DNA of 64,000 bases from RHLJ01 sp965601955 (GTDB taxonomy: Bacteria; Bacteroidota; Rhodothermia; Balneolales; Balneolaceae). The notes below the pieces were generated by a model. That model worked only from the letters and a program-made list of their open reading frames with translations. It was not told the origin of the DNA and did not search any database. The stretch spans positions 496,001-560,000 of the forward strand of contig OZ271855.1 of the NCBI GenBank assembly GCA_965601955.1. The letters are read 5' to 3'. The translations under genes were made by a program, and so were the position numbers. Shown here piece by piece: positions 17,383 through 27,012 of the stretch. The first letter of the stretch is position 1, and every line of letters starts with the position of its first letter.

Positions 17383-20300
17383 ATGCGATTCCTACTTGCT
17401 CTGTTTGCTTTTTTGTTTATTTCCTGCTCAGGATCCGAGCTTTTTATCGATTCCGAAAATGAACAATGGGAAAGTAAAAACCCGCCAGTAAAAGAAGGGC
17501 TCATCTACAAAGTTTTTTTGATAGGAGATGTTGGCGCACCATCGATAGAACAACAAGAACCCTCCTTAAAACTTCTCCAGCAATTTCTATCTGAATCAAG
17601 CGAACGAAGTGCCGCCGTTTTTTTAGGAGACAATATTTACACAAGTGGGCTGCCAGATTCCTTAGATCCCGGCCGAGCCAAGGCGGAAGCCAGAATTAAT
17701 GAGCAGCTTGATGCAGTAAAGGATTACAAAGGTAGAATAATATTTATACCAGGAAACCATGATTGGGCCGATGGGGGACGAGAAGGACTGGAGGCTGTTC
17801 AAAGACAAGAGAGATATATCGAAGCATATCTAGACAGGGGTAATACTTTCTTGCCCGATAACGGCTATCCTGGGCCTGTTGACCTGGAACTTCTTGATGA
17901 TGATGAGGATCCAAGGCTAAACGACGATATTCGCTTAATAATACTGGATACTCAATGGTGGCTTCATAAACATAATAAACCTTACGGAGATACAGGAGAT
18001 TATGACCTCGCCGACGGTGGAGATTTCCTTATCGAACTGCGAGATATATTAAAGAAAAGAGAAAAGGATTATTTACTATTTGCAGCACACCACCCATTGA
18101 TTACCCAGGATAATCACGGAGGATATTTACATCCATCCGTTCACCTAAAGCCACCGGTTTTTGGAAGCTTGTATGCCTTTTATCGAAGAGCATTTGGGTT
18201 TGAGCAGGATGTGCCTCACTTCAGGTACAAAGAACTCTCAAATACCCTGCAGGAGATGTTTTTGCTATCCGATCACCTGATTTATGCTTCTGGGCACTCG
18301 CACAATCTTCAATACATTAAAAAAAGTGGGCGAAGAGAGACGCAACACTATTTGGTTTCAGGGTCAGGCTCTAAAGAAAGCTATGTAGCAAAAGGGCGGG
18401 GAGCAGAGTTTACCTATGAGGGAAATGGATTTATGACGGTCAATTATTATGGAGATGGATCGGTTTGGATGGAAGCCTGGGCTCCAATCGGAGATGGGTC
18501 AAACGGGCGGTTACTTTACAGGGCCGAATTAGAGCCACCGAGTTCAGATCCGCTACAGGGAAAAGAAGAAGAAGAATTATCTGATTTTGATTATACGGAT
18601 AGCACGATTGTAATCGCGCCAAATAAAGAATACGATGAGCGCAGTAACGCCTTTAGGGTAATTGCGGGAAGTCACAATAGGGATTTATGGTCTATAGAAT
18701 CTGAATACCCGGTATTCGATGTAACTGAGCAAAAAGGCGGCCTTGAACTGGTAAGAATGGGAGGTAAAGGACAGTCCAATACACTCCATCTAGAAGCCAA
18801 AGATGGAAGGGAATATGTATTGAGATCGGTAGACAAACAGGCTGGAAAAGTATGGGATGATAACCTCAAGAAAACATTTGCCCTTGACTTAGCCCAGGAT
18901 CAATTTTCAATACTCAATCCATATGCTGCTCTTGTAGTACCAACTTTGGCGAATGCTGTAGGTGTGTACCATACCAACCCGAAAATTTACTATGTACCTA
19001 ATGATCCGCAACTAGGACAGTATGCCCAAGAGATCGGTGGCCAGCTCGCTTTATTTGAAGAGAAACCCGATGGAGACATGAGCGATGTAGCCAGCGTAGG
19101 ATTTTCTGAAGAAGTAGTGGCATACCGTGATATGATCCGTGAAGTGGATAATGATATTGATCACAGGGTGGATCAGGAGTTATTTGCCCGGTCCAGGCTT
19201 CTGGATATGTTGATTGGAGACTGGGATCGGCATAGCGATCAGTGGCGATGGGCGACCTTTGAGCCCGAGGATAAACAGGGAAAAATATACCGCCCCATTC
19301 CAAGAGACCGGGACGTGGCGTTTATGAATATGAATGGAATTGGGCCGAGTATTGCCAAATTTGGCCCCTTCTTCCAGTACCAGAATTTTGGAGAATCTTA
19401 CGGAAACCTGACCGGGCTGAATTATAACTCACTTCCGCTTACCAGGCGGTTTACCAATCAACTTACTAAAGAAGAGTGGTTGAGCATTGCAAGGGAAATG
19501 CAGCAAGTATTGACAGATAAAGTAATTGAGGAGGCTGTTAGAAATTATCCCGCTGAGGTATTTGAGTTTCAAGGTCAGGAAACCATAAACGGATTAAAAG
19601 CCCGAAGAGATGACCTGGCCAAAGTGACGGAAACTTATTATGGGATGATTTCGGATGTAATTTCTATCCCTGCTAGTAATAAAAGAGAGCGTTTTGTCAT
19701 TGAAGTTATCGATAGAAACCAGACCAGGGTACAGGTATTTAAGCTTTCGGGGAAAGGGAATCTTAGGGAAAAATATTTCGACCGTACCTTTCAAAAGAGT
19801 GAAACAAGGGAACTTCGTCTATACGGCTTAGGAGGAGATGATGAATTTATCTTTTTCGGAGAAAGAAGGAGCGGAATAAAGCTATTAGTCTCAGGGGGAC
19901 CAGGAGAGGATGACTATAAGGACGAGTCGTTAAATCAAACGGTGAGCAAAAGTTTGTTCGGCATTTTTGAGACCAGGAATGGAAATAGTTATGATGTTTC
20001 TCAAAGAGCTCGTCTATATCGGGCCAAAAACCCGATCGATAACTATTACGATTACGAAAGAGATTTTATCTGGAACCGATACTATCCGGGCTACTTCTTT
20101 AACTACAATAATGATGAAGGGTTATTCATAGGAGGAGGCCCTAAAGCTCTTCGTAATGGATTTAGGAAATTTCCTGCAGTAACTCATTATTTGCGGTTTA
20201 ATTATGCCCCAACTTCCGGAGCCGCTAATTTTCTTTACACAGGCACCTGGTATGAACGAGTTGGTAACTGGGACCTGGGACTGGAATCTGCATTCCTGTT

Positions 20301-21027
20301 TCCTAAAAGTTTCAGGAACTTCTTTGGCTTAGGAAATGAAACAGAGCTGCAGGACAGGGAGCAGAATTTTTACCGGGCCAGGTTAACGAGATACACCATT
20401 ACTCCAAGCTTGAGTACTCATGTCAACCAAACGCTTAATGTGACGGTTGGAAATACGTTTAGCATTACCCAGGTAGATGACAATCGTGATGAAGAGAATG
20501 TAGTAAGCCTTCCACAACTCGGCTTCACTAATAAGACCTTTAAAGACCAATGGTATAATACCTCTTTTATCCGTGCGTCTGTTTCGGATATAGATACCCC
20601 TATAAACCCAACTCAAGGATATAAATTAGACCTCAGTGCGGATTTTAATCTAGGGATTCATAATTCACCACAATCGTTTGCGAGGCTAAGCTCCGAGCTT
20701 AGAATGTACTTCCCTATAAGCCTTTCTCCCCAATTAACGCTAGCTCACCGAACAGGTGGAGCACATAACATTGGGTCTTTTCCTTTCTATGAGGCGAATG
20801 GAATTGGTGGAACTACTTCAGTAAGAGGCTTTAGGGGTAACAGGTTCTCAGGGCGTAGTTCTATGTACAATAATACTGAGTTACGGTTCGAGCTTTTTGA
20901 TTTCTACCAATACTTATTAGGGGGAAAAGTTGGAGTTCACGCTTTCTTCGATAACGGCCGGGTCTGGGCTGATAATGAATCCTCTGGTAAATGGCATCAG
21001 GGTTATGGGGGGTGGAGTATGGTTTAA
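17383..21027 (+). CDS. Metallophosphoesterase / outer membrane beta-barrel fusion (frameshifted end)
   Basis: A 1214-residue lipoprotein (lipobox FISCSG, Cys about residue 15). Residues 45-340 form a calcineurin-like phosphoesterase with GDVG, GDNIY, GNHDW, HHPL and GHSHN in order. A middle region of unknown type follows (about 420-850; it includes WDRHSDQWRWA and RPIPRDRDVAF), and the C-terminal 350 residues read as a BamA/surface-antigen-like barrel (SVRGFRGNRFSG near the end). The frame ends early: after a G6 run at 21007-21012 the reading shifts and stops at 21027. The lost barrel end is intact in another frame up to 21115. Either a sequencing error, a recent mutation or slippage-based switching explains this. 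Confidence 0.85.
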   Translation: MRFLLALFAFLFISCSGSELFIDSENEQWESKNPPVKEGLIYKVFLIGDVGAPSIEQQEPSLKLLQQFLSESSERSAAVFLGDNIYTSGLPDSLDPGRAKAEARINEQLDAVKDYKGRIIFIPGNHDWADGGREGLEAVQRQERYIEAYLDRGNTFLPDNGYPGPVDLELLDDDEDPRLNDDIRLIILDTQWWLHKHNKPYGDTGDYDLADGGDFLIELRDILKKREKDYLLFAAHHPLITQDNHGGYLHPSVHLKPPVFGSLYAFYRRAFGFEQDVPHFRYKELSNTLQEMFLLSDHLIYASGHSHNLQYIKKSGRRETQHYLVSGSGSKESYVAKGRGAEFTYEGNGFMTVNYYGDGSVWMEAWAPIGDGSNGRLLYRAELEPPSSDPLQGKEEEELSDFDYTDSTIVIAPNKEYDERSNAFRVIAGSHNRDLWSIESEYPVFDVTEQKGGLELVRMGGKGQSNTLHLEAKDGREYVLRSVDKQAGKVWDDNLKKTFALDLAQDQFSILNPYAALVVPTLANAVGVYHTNPKIYYVPNDPQLGQYAQEIGGQLALFEEKPDGDMSDVASVGFSEEVVAYRDMIREVDNDIDHRVDQELFARSRLLDMLIGDWDRHSDQWRWATFEPEDKQGKIYRPIPRDRDVAFMNMNGIGPSIAKFGPFFQYQNFGESYGNLTGLNYNSLPLTRRFTNQLTKEEWLSIAREMQQVLTDKVIEEAVRNYPAEVFEFQGQETINGLKARRDDLAKVTETYYGMISDVISIPASNKRERFVIEVIDRNQTRVQVFKLSGKGNLREKYFDRTFQKSETRELRLYGLGGDDEFIFFGERRSGIKLLVSGGPGEDDYKDESLNQTVSKSLFGIFETRNGNSYDVSQRARLYRAKNPIDNYYDYERDFIWNRYYPGYFFNYNNDEGLFIGGGPKALRNGFRKFPAVTHYLRFNYAPTSGAANFLYTGTWYERVGNWDLGLESAFLFPKSFRNFFGLGNETELQDREQNFYRARLTRYTITPSLSTHVNQTLNVTVGNTFSITQVDDNRDEENVVSLPQLGFTNKTFKDQWYNTSFIRASVSDIDTPINPTQGYKLDLSADFNLGIHNSPQSFARLSSELRMYFPISLSPQLTLAHRTGGAHNIGSFPFYEANGIGGTTSVRGFRGNRFSGRSSMYNNTELRFELFDFYQYLLGGKVGVHAFFDNGRVWADNESSGKWHQGYGGWSMV

Positions 21028-21115
21028 TCTTTTTGATGCATTTGTACTCAACTCATCCCTTGGCCGATCGGTTGAAGGAAACTATTTCGAGATACGGGCA
21101 GGCTTTTTCTTCTGA
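21007..21115 (+). pseudogene. Out-of-frame last beta-strands of the 17383 barrel
   Basis: Removing one G from the G6 tract joins GKWHQGYG to GGVWFNLFDAFVLNSSLG and on to EGNYFEIRAGFFF. That ending has the alternating pattern and terminal Phe of outer membrane barrel proteins. The restored protein would be about 1243 residues. A separate ORF starting at 20930 is only the shifted frame and is not a gene of its own. Confidence 0.8.
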
Positions 21116-21181
21116 CACAGAAGCACTCTGGCTCGATTATTGATATATTCTCGGAAATTGGTATTACAATATTCCTCATAA

Positions 21182-23134
21182 ATGGCTGATAACAATTTTC
21201 GTTTACTAGCCGCTATCATGTTTGCTGATATGGTGGGTTATACCCGGATGATGCAGGCTGATGAACAGCAAGCAAAAACGCTAAGGGATAGGCAACGCCA
21301 GGTTATCGACGATAGAATTCTAAAGTATCGTGGCCAGGTGATGCAGTATTATGGGGACGGTACGTTAAGTATGTTTGCCAGTGCCCTGGATGCGGTAAAT
21401 TCAGCAAGGGAGATTCAACAGGAGCTGGATAAAGACCCACAAGTTCCGCTTAGGGTGGGTATTCATATTGGAGATGTGGTATATGATGACGAAGGAATTT
21501 ATGGTGATGCTGTTAATGTGGCAGCAAGAGTTCAGGGTTTAGGTATTCCCGGTTCTGTGATGATTTCCGGTAAAGTATTTGATGAAATCAAAAACCATCC
21601 TGGAATAAAAGTCCAGGCTTTTGGTGAACACGAACTAAAAAATGTATTCAATCCCGTAAGTATTTTTGCGATTGCCAACGATGGGGTTAAGGTTCCTAAC
21701 CACGAACATATCCGGGATTTAACAGGGAGTAATGAAAATAGTGTGGCGGTTCTTCCTTTTGCCAATTTCAGCTCCAGCCCTGACAATGAGTATTTCAGCG
21801 ATGGGATTACTGAAGAAATCATCAACTCTTTGGTAAAAGTAAACGGCTTACAGGTGGCATCCCGGACCTCTGTGTTTGCCTTCAAGAATACCCAAAAGGA
21901 TATTCGCCAAATTGGAAAAGAATTAAATGTAGCAACGGTTTTAGAAGGAAGTGTCCGCCTTGCGGGAGAGAGGGTGAGGGTTACTGCCCAGCTTATAAAT
22001 ACGGATGACGGATTCCATATATGGTCAGAGAACTTCGACCGCGAAATGAAAGATATTTTTGCTGTTCAGGATGAGATCGCACAAAAGATAGCTGATAAGC
22101 TCGAAGCTAACTTTACCTTTGATGCGGACAAAAAGCTGTACGAAGCTTCTACCGACAGTATTGTAGCATATAATGCCTATCTGCAAGGCCTGTTCTACTG
22201 GAATAAGCGAAACCCTGAGTCCATTCGAAAAGCCATAGGCTTTTATGAAAAAGCAATCGAAAAATGTACTACCTATACGGCAGCCTACTCGGGATTAGCT
22301 AATGCCTATACGTTTTTAGGGACTATCGGTCATATGCAAGGAGCAGAGGCATTTCCTAAAGCAGAAGAGTATGCACTTAAATCAATAGAGCTAAATAATG
22401 CCCGGGCAGACTCATATACTGCATTAGGGTACGTGAATCTATTCTACCATTGGAATTTTGATGCAGCTGATTCCAACTTCAGGAAAGCCATTACTCTTGA
22501 ACCGGAAAATGAAGAGGCCCGAACCGCTTTTGCCATTCATAACCGAATTATTGGCAGGTATGATAAAATGCTTACCCAGGCCAAAGCAGCTGTAAAAATA
22601 GCACCTCTCTCTCTTCCTTCTATGGTGGATCTTGGGAGGGCATATACCCTGGTTAAAGAATATGACAAAGCGCTCGAGCTTTTTGATAAGGTAATTGAGT
22701 TAGATTCTAACCACCGTGCAGCATATGAAGGAAAGTCGTTTCTATATGCAGAAATGCAGGAGTTCGATAAGGCGTTGAAATATGCCAACAAATACATTGG
22801 TAAGATTAAAGGGAAAAATGTGGGCGGCACTCAACTTGGATATATAAAAGCGCAAATGGGTGATTTTGAAGGGGCCTCGGAAAACCTCAAGCTAATTCAG
22901 AAGAGACAAGAGGAATCTCCGGAATTAAACCTTTCTCTTGATTTTGCGGTGGTATATGCGAGCATGAATGAAGAAGACAAGATGTTTGAATACCTAAATA
23001 AAGCGGTAGATGACAAAATGGGGGCGGTTTTATTTATAAATTCAATTCCAGCATTTACCAAATTTGCTCATGATGATCGCTACATTGCCATTCTTGAAAA
23101 AATTGGGTTTCCCAATCAATCATTAGTTGCCTGA
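21182..23134 (+). CDS. Class III adenylate/guanylate cyclase with TolB-like and TPR domains
   Basis: A 650-residue cytoplasmic protein. Residues 5-165 form a class III nucleotide cyclase domain: metal-binding FADMVGYTRMM, YYGDGTLSMF, VGIHIGDVV and GDAVNVAARVQ. Residues 185-315 match the TolB/FlgO-like region common in such proteins (SVAVLPFANFSS, YFSDGITEEI, LEGSVRLAGERVRVTAQL). TPR-like repeats fill residues 330-640. Proteins of this layout are abundant in this phylum; true cyclase activity is uncertain. The last base overlaps the start of a MarR-type gene (TGATG), so the two are coupled. Confidence 0.9.
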   Translation: MADNNFRLLAAIMFADMVGYTRMMQADEQQAKTLRDRQRQVIDDRILKYRGQVMQYYGDGTLSMFASALDAVNSAREIQQELDKDPQVPLRVGIHIGDVVYDDEGIYGDAVNVAARVQGLGIPGSVMISGKVFDEIKNHPGIKVQAFGEHELKNVFNPVSIFAIANDGVKVPNHEHIRDLTGSNENSVAVLPFANFSSSPDNEYFSDGITEEIINSLVKVNGLQVASRTSVFAFKNTQKDIRQIGKELNVATVLEGSVRLAGERVRVTAQLINTDDGFHIWSENFDREMKDIFAVQDEIAQKIADKLEANFTFDADKKLYEASTDSIVAYNAYLQGLFYWNKRNPESIRKAIGFYEKAIEKCTTYTAAYSGLANAYTFLGTIGHMQGAEAFPKAEEYALKSIELNNARADSYTALGYVNLFYHWNFDAADSNFRKAITLEPENEEARTAFAIHNRIIGRYDKMLTQAKAAVKIAPLSLPSMVDLGRAYTLVKEYDKALELFDKVIELDSNHRAAYEGKSFLYAEMQEFDKALKYANKYIGKIKGKNVGGTQLGYIKAQMGDFEGASENLKLIQKRQEESPELNLSLDFAVVYASMNEEDKMFEYLNKAVDDKMGAVLFINSIPAFTKFAHDDRYIAILEKIGFPNQSLVA

Positions 23135-23550
23135 TGAGAAAAGAAATCGGCATCTACATCGACCGAACGTATAAAGTGGTTCGGCAGGATTTAATCAATC
23201 GCTTTAATAATGCTGAAGTAGATATTACCCCCGAGCAATGGGTGCTCCTTTCAAAACTGGAACATGGTTCCCGCCATCAAACAGAGTTGGTAAACCATAG
23301 TTTTAAAGATAAACACACGGTTTCAAGGATTATAAACCTGCTAGTTCAGAAAGGCTTTGTTGAACGCACTGGCGATCCGGAAGATGGCCGGCGCTTTATT
23401 ATTTCCCTTACCGATTCAGGAAGAAATGAAATAGATCGAGCGAAGCCTCATGTGTATGCTTCCCGGGAAAAGGGCTGGGAAAACTTGTCAGAAGAAGAAT
23501 ATAAGCAGCTTCTATACTTACTGGACAAGGTGTTTTCGGGATATATATGA
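23134..23550 (+). CDS. MarR family transcriptional regulator
   Basis: A 138-residue winged-helix protein. The MarR core is clear: TPEQWVLLSKLEHGSRHQTEL, a recognition helix with KDKHTVSRIINLLVQKGFV, and the wing ERTGDPEDGRRFIISLTDSG. The length is typical. It is translationally coupled to the cyclase-TPR gene through the overlapping stop and start, so it may regulate that gene or sense the same condition. The ligand is unknown. Confidence 0.9.
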   Translation: MRKEIGIYIDRTYKVVRQDLINRFNNAEVDITPEQWVLLSKLEHGSRHQTELVNHSFKDKHTVSRIINLLVQKGFVERTGDPEDGRRFIISLTDSGRNEIDRAKPHVYASREKGWENLSEEEYKQLLYLLDKVFSGYI

Positions 23551-23617
23551 GTGTGAAGTAAGAATGGTAATTCATTGATCAATTATCAATTTTTCAATGT
23601 TCAATTACTTCTCACTT
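23551..23617. repeat. Intergenic inverted repeat after the MarR gene
   Basis: GTGTGAAGTAA at the left pairs with TTACTTCTCAC at the right, enclosing an A+T-rich stretch with ATTGATCAATTATCAAT and TTCAATGTTCAATTA. It lacks a clear T tract. It belongs to the same word family as the repeats at 700-809 and 16396-16449. Confidence 0.5.
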
Positions 23618-23687
23618 CTTCATTCCTTAATGAATATTCTTAGTTGAAATGATGAGCTTACTCTACTGTCTATTGAATTTCTTTCCT

Positions 23688-23831
23688 GTCACCCTGAGCT
23701 CCCCGACCTCTTTAAGGGTAATAAACGTTTAGCGAAGGGTATCAAATTTTAAAATAGCGAATAGTTCAATGTTTGATATCCTTCGCGTTAAAAATTCATC
23801 CATTTGAACGTACATGCCTACTCAGGATGAC
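23688..23831. repeat. Second copy of the GTCAYYCTGAG-ended intergenic element
   Basis: It begins GTCACCCTGAG and ends CTCAGGATGAC (11 bases, one mismatch). Inside, AGCGAAGGGTATCAAA and TTTGATATCCTTCGC pair. The ends are shared with 10884-11001 while the centre differs, so these are divergent members of one palindromic family. It fills most of the gap between the convergent MarR and TIGR03032 genes. Confidence 0.65.
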
Positions 23832-23839
23832 CTAAAGAA

Positions 23840-24934
23840 TTAAATCTCAATATCAGGCATATTGATAATCCGCCGAATCTCATCCGTTTTAAAACCAATA
23901 GCCATAGGCCGTATGACATTTGGAATAGCAACCACATCATAGAGTTCTTGTACAATTCCTTCCATTTTAATCCAGTGGACGATATCCCCGGAAGTCAAAT
24001 CAATGATATGCAACATACACTTAGCTTCGGTTCCTTTTTCAGTAAGTTTACCATCAAGCTCTAATCCGGAAAAAGTTTTATTCTCCCGGCTTTTTGAGGT
24101 GCCTACGATGGCGAAGTTTCCATGGAAAGCCATTCCTCGTAGATAGCCGGGACAAAATGCAATAGGTTCAAAAGCACCGGTATCAAAATTAATCCTCCCA
24201 AACTCCCCGGTTCCGGAGTTCAATACATAAAGAGTATCGTTATACCATCGTGGGGAGTGAGGCATACTCATTCCCGAAGCAACAATTTCTTCAGATTCCA
24301 CATCCATAATAATTCCACCATTTGAACGGTGGTCTCTCCAGCCATCAGCTACATCCGACTTTCCAACGATAGAAACATATTTAGGGCTTCCATCCTTCAT
24401 GGCCAGGCCATTCATATGACACCGATCTTCTGCGGCTAACTTTGAGATGAAAGGCGGTTTCCATACGGGCTCGAAGCTGTGAGTCATACTCGGCTTGGCG
24501 AGGCAACCGAAAAGCGTATTTACGAAAAGTATTTCACCATTCTTATCCAGAACTACATCGTGGATATCAATATCGGCTGTGTTATATCCAACCGTAGGTA
24601 CATACATTTTATCATAGCCGTTATGGTTTTGACCAGCCGGGATTACATTTTCGAACCTCCACAATTGATAGAGAGAACTCAATAATAAGGTTTGTTCACT
24701 TGCCCACATCCCCATGGCACGATTAAAGGTTCGTTCAAAAATGGACATCCTGCCATCAGGCTGAATGCCAATTAAGAACATTTTCCCGGTTTGATAAGTG
24801 GAAAAGCCAAGACTTAGGCGGTGCTCTGCCATCCATGAGGTAACTTGTCGAGATCCGGATATTTCTAACTGAACAGGTTGTTTTTGAGGTGCGGGTTGAT
24901 TCATAGAGTGTTTTTTTTGCAGAATTCCTTCCAA
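23840..24934 (-). CDS. TIGR03032 / DUF4915 family protein
   Basis: A 364-residue protein of a beta-propeller-like conserved family of unknown function. Recognisable pieces are the N-terminal TSWMAEHRLSLGFSTYQTGK, MSMPHSPRWYNDTLYVLNSG near residue 220 and PGYLRGMAFHGNFAIVGTSK. It has no signal peptide. Its first 34 bases overlap the end of the TPR-glycosyltransferase gene upstream, so both are one operon. Members of this family often sit beside TPR/OGT-like genes; its role there is unknown. Confidence 0.88.
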   Translation of the reverse strand: MEGILQKKHSMNQPAPQKQPVQLEISGSRQVTSWMAEHRLSLGFSTYQTGKMFLIGIQPDGRMSIFERTFNRAMGMWASEQTLLLSSLYQLWRFENVIPAGQNHNGYDKMYVPTVGYNTADIDIHDVVLDKNGEILFVNTLFGCLAKPSMTHSFEPVWKPPFISKLAAEDRCHMNGLAMKDGSPKYVSIVGKSDVADGWRDHRSNGGIIMDVESEEIVASGMSMPHSPRWYNDTLYVLNSGTGEFGRINFDTGAFEPIAFCPGYLRGMAFHGNFAIVGTSKSRENKTFSGLELDGKLTEKGTEAKCMLHIIDLTSGDIVHWIKMEGIVQELYDVVAIPNVIRPMAIGFKTDEIRRIINMPDIEI

Positions 24935-26859
24935 ATTGATTTCAGTGTTTGTTCAAAATTTCGAGAGAACTGAACACCATCACAGAGGGGAGATGCTCTC
25001 ATCTTTTCACGTAGTCCAAGTCTGATCGTGTTTAATAAATCAGTATCAGAAGCCAGTGCTATCGCCTTGTTAATATACTCTTTTTCACTGGAAGCAACCC
25101 ATTCCGGGTAGCCAAGATTGTTTAAAATTGAAACCCCAAACCGGCTCACATATCGATCTCCTTCCAGGCTTATCATCGGCACACCCATCCAAAGAACATC
25201 ATGAGAGGTAGTACCTCCATTGTGGGGAAAAGGGTCGAGCGCGATATCGATTTTATTATAGGTAGCCAGGTAGTCATAAATTTCGCTTGAACCCTCAAAA
25301 ACCAGTTGCTCTTCATTAACACCCTGGTTCAGAAATTGAGCTTTAAATCGCTCAATAGTAAGCGGATCATTTAGGTGGGAAGACTTGAGTAAAAGCTTTG
25401 CAGAAGGGAGCTGCTTCAACAATTCGGACCACACCCGAATAGTGCCGGGAGTTAGTTTATTCGTGTTATTAAAACATCCAAAAGTGATATATCCATTGGT
25501 TAAGCCGGGTGTTTCCGCAACCGGGGGGCTTGGATCAATAGGTTCATAACAGGTAAAACTATCCGGTAAGTGGATAAGCTCTTCGGTATAGTATTGTTGG
25601 GTTTCCGGGGGATTTACATAAGCATCGCAAAAGCGATAATCAATTTCATTCAGCCCGGTAGTGTTTATATATCCTAAATAGGATACCTGTATAGGGGCGG
25701 GCTTCATAGAAAGTATTTTCAGACGATTTCCGGCTGTATGACCTGCTAAATCAATGAGTATATCAATCTGGTCATTTTTAATGGTTTGATACACTTCCTG
25801 ATCTGGAACCCCAATCGTAGATCGCCAACCGTCGAGCAGCCCCATAAATGTGGAAGTGTACCCATCCGGGTTTTCTACCTCTGCGTATCCGTAAAACTCA
25901 AATTGGCTCTTGTCATAATTCTTAAACAGCTGCTGGATAAATAAAGCCACTACATGGGCTTTGAAATCAGGAGAGACGAATCCAACTCTTATTTTCCTTT
26001 CAGGGGTTCTCTCAATCCAGGGCCATCCTTCCTCCTGAACTCCCAGACTATGCTGTTCCCCCCATTGTTTATGTTCCTCAAAAACTTCCTGTTGGCTAGG
26101 CTCCTCAATATAATTCAACGCGTATACCAGGCTGGAGTGTGATTGATAAAACTCAGGGTCGATTTCTACCGCACCTCGGAGATGTTCTGCAGCTTCTTTA
26201 TGCCGGTTACTAAATAACAGCGTTGCCCCAAGATGATATAATACTTTGGCTTGTTTCGGATCCAGTTTTAATGCTTCCTTAAAATGAGCCTCCGCTTTTT
26301 TATAATTACCCTGTTTCTTATACACATTTCCAAGGTTACCATGCGCTTCTACCAGGTCAGGATTTAGTTCCAGCGTTTTTTTAGCCATTAGTTCCGCTTC
26401 TTCATACTTACCCTGACGGTTAAGGACTTCAGTAAGGTTATTCAAAATTCGAACATCGCCGGGTTTTAGTTGAAAAGCTTTTTGATAACAAAAAAGGGCG
26501 TCACTTAGCTTTCCTCCTTCTGAAAAGAGAACGCCTAATCGAAAATAGGCTTCTGCATTTTGCGGTTGAAGCCGGATAACCTCACGGAATTCCTGTATCG
26601 CTTTTTGTCGAAATCCATGCCTTTGAAGCAGGTTTCCAAGGTTGAAATGCACCGATCCATTATCAGGATCAATTTTTCGGGCAGTTCGCAGAAGATTAAG
26701 AGATTCCTGGGGGTTTTTGTTGTAAACAATGGCAGAAAGGTTGACCAGACTATCAATATGGGTAGGGTATTTATTTAGAATATCACGATAGATAGAGGCC
26801 GCTTTTGTAAGCTCTCCTTTTTCGTGAAATGAAATGGCCTCCCTGAATTCAGTATCCAT
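24901..26859 (-). CDS. TPR protein with O-GlcNAc transferase-like (SPINDLY) domain
   Basis: Taken from the ATG at 26859 (652 residues, MDTEFREAISFHEKG). The open frame runs to a TTG at 26895, but the extra 12 residues are hydrophobic and not part of the first TPR. About seven TPRs cover residues 1-245. The C-terminal half is a glycosyltransferase family 41 domain: RVGFVSPDFKAHVV, DILIDLAGHTAGNRL, PAPIQVSYLGYINTTGL, FGCFNNTNKLTPGTI and DPFPHNGGTTSHDVLWMGVP. Such enzymes transfer a sugar from a nucleotide sugar to protein Ser/Thr or related acceptors. It forms an operon with the overlapping TIGR03032 gene. The acceptor is unknown. Confidence 0.92.
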   Translation of the reverse strand: MDTEFREAISFHEKGELTKAASIYRDILNKYPTHIDSLVNLSAIVYNKNPQESLNLLRTARKIDPDNGSVHFNLGNLLQRHGFRQKAIQEFREVIRLQPQNAEAYFRLGVLFSEGGKLSDALFCYQKAFQLKPGDVRILNNLTEVLNRQGKYEEAELMAKKTLELNPDLVEAHGNLGNVYKKQGNYKKAEAHFKEALKLDPKQAKVLYHLGATLLFSNRHKEAAEHLRGAVEIDPEFYQSHSSLVYALNYIEEPSQQEVFEEHKQWGEQHSLGVQEEGWPWIERTPERKIRVGFVSPDFKAHVVALFIQQLFKNYDKSQFEFYGYAEVENPDGYTSTFMGLLDGWRSTIGVPDQEVYQTIKNDQIDILIDLAGHTAGNRLKILSMKPAPIQVSYLGYINTTGLNEIDYRFCDAYVNPPETQQYYTEELIHLPDSFTCYEPIDPSPPVAETPGLTNGYITFGCFNNTNKLTPGTIRVWSELLKQLPSAKLLLKSSHLNDPLTIERFKAQFLNQGVNEEQLVFEGSSEIYDYLATYNKIDIALDPFPHNGGTTSHDVLWMGVPMISLEGDRYVSRFGVSILNNLGYPEWVASSEKEYINKAIALASDTDLLNTIRLGLREKMRASPLCDGVQFSRNFEQTLKSIWKEFCKKNTL

Positions 26860-26929
26860 CCCCAAAGGTACTAAAGTGAGCAATAAGTGGAGCAAAAATA
26901 ATTTGAAAGAAGCCGGAAAATTGGATTAA

Positions 26930-27004
26930 AAATGAAAGATGAAAAATTTAAAATTGAGAAAGCCTGAAAGACGCTTCTTCTAATTTTAAATTTTTCATTT
27001 TGAA
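26930..27004. repeat. Intergenic hairpin with invertible-looking loop (orientation 1)
   Basis: Arms AAAATGAAAGATGAAAAATT... and ...AATTTTTCATTTT enclose a 26-nt loop at 26956-26981. The copy at 37101-37180 has the same arms, but its loop is the reverse complement (25 of 26 bases). On the minus strand it follows the stop codon of the small PIDGG gene and could act as a transcript-end structure. Confidence 0.8.
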
Positions 27005-27012
27005 TCCCTCAA

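Noticed and set aside
20930..21115. Separate 61-residue gene
   Set aside because: It is the shifted frame of the barrel end of 17383-21027, not an independent gene.
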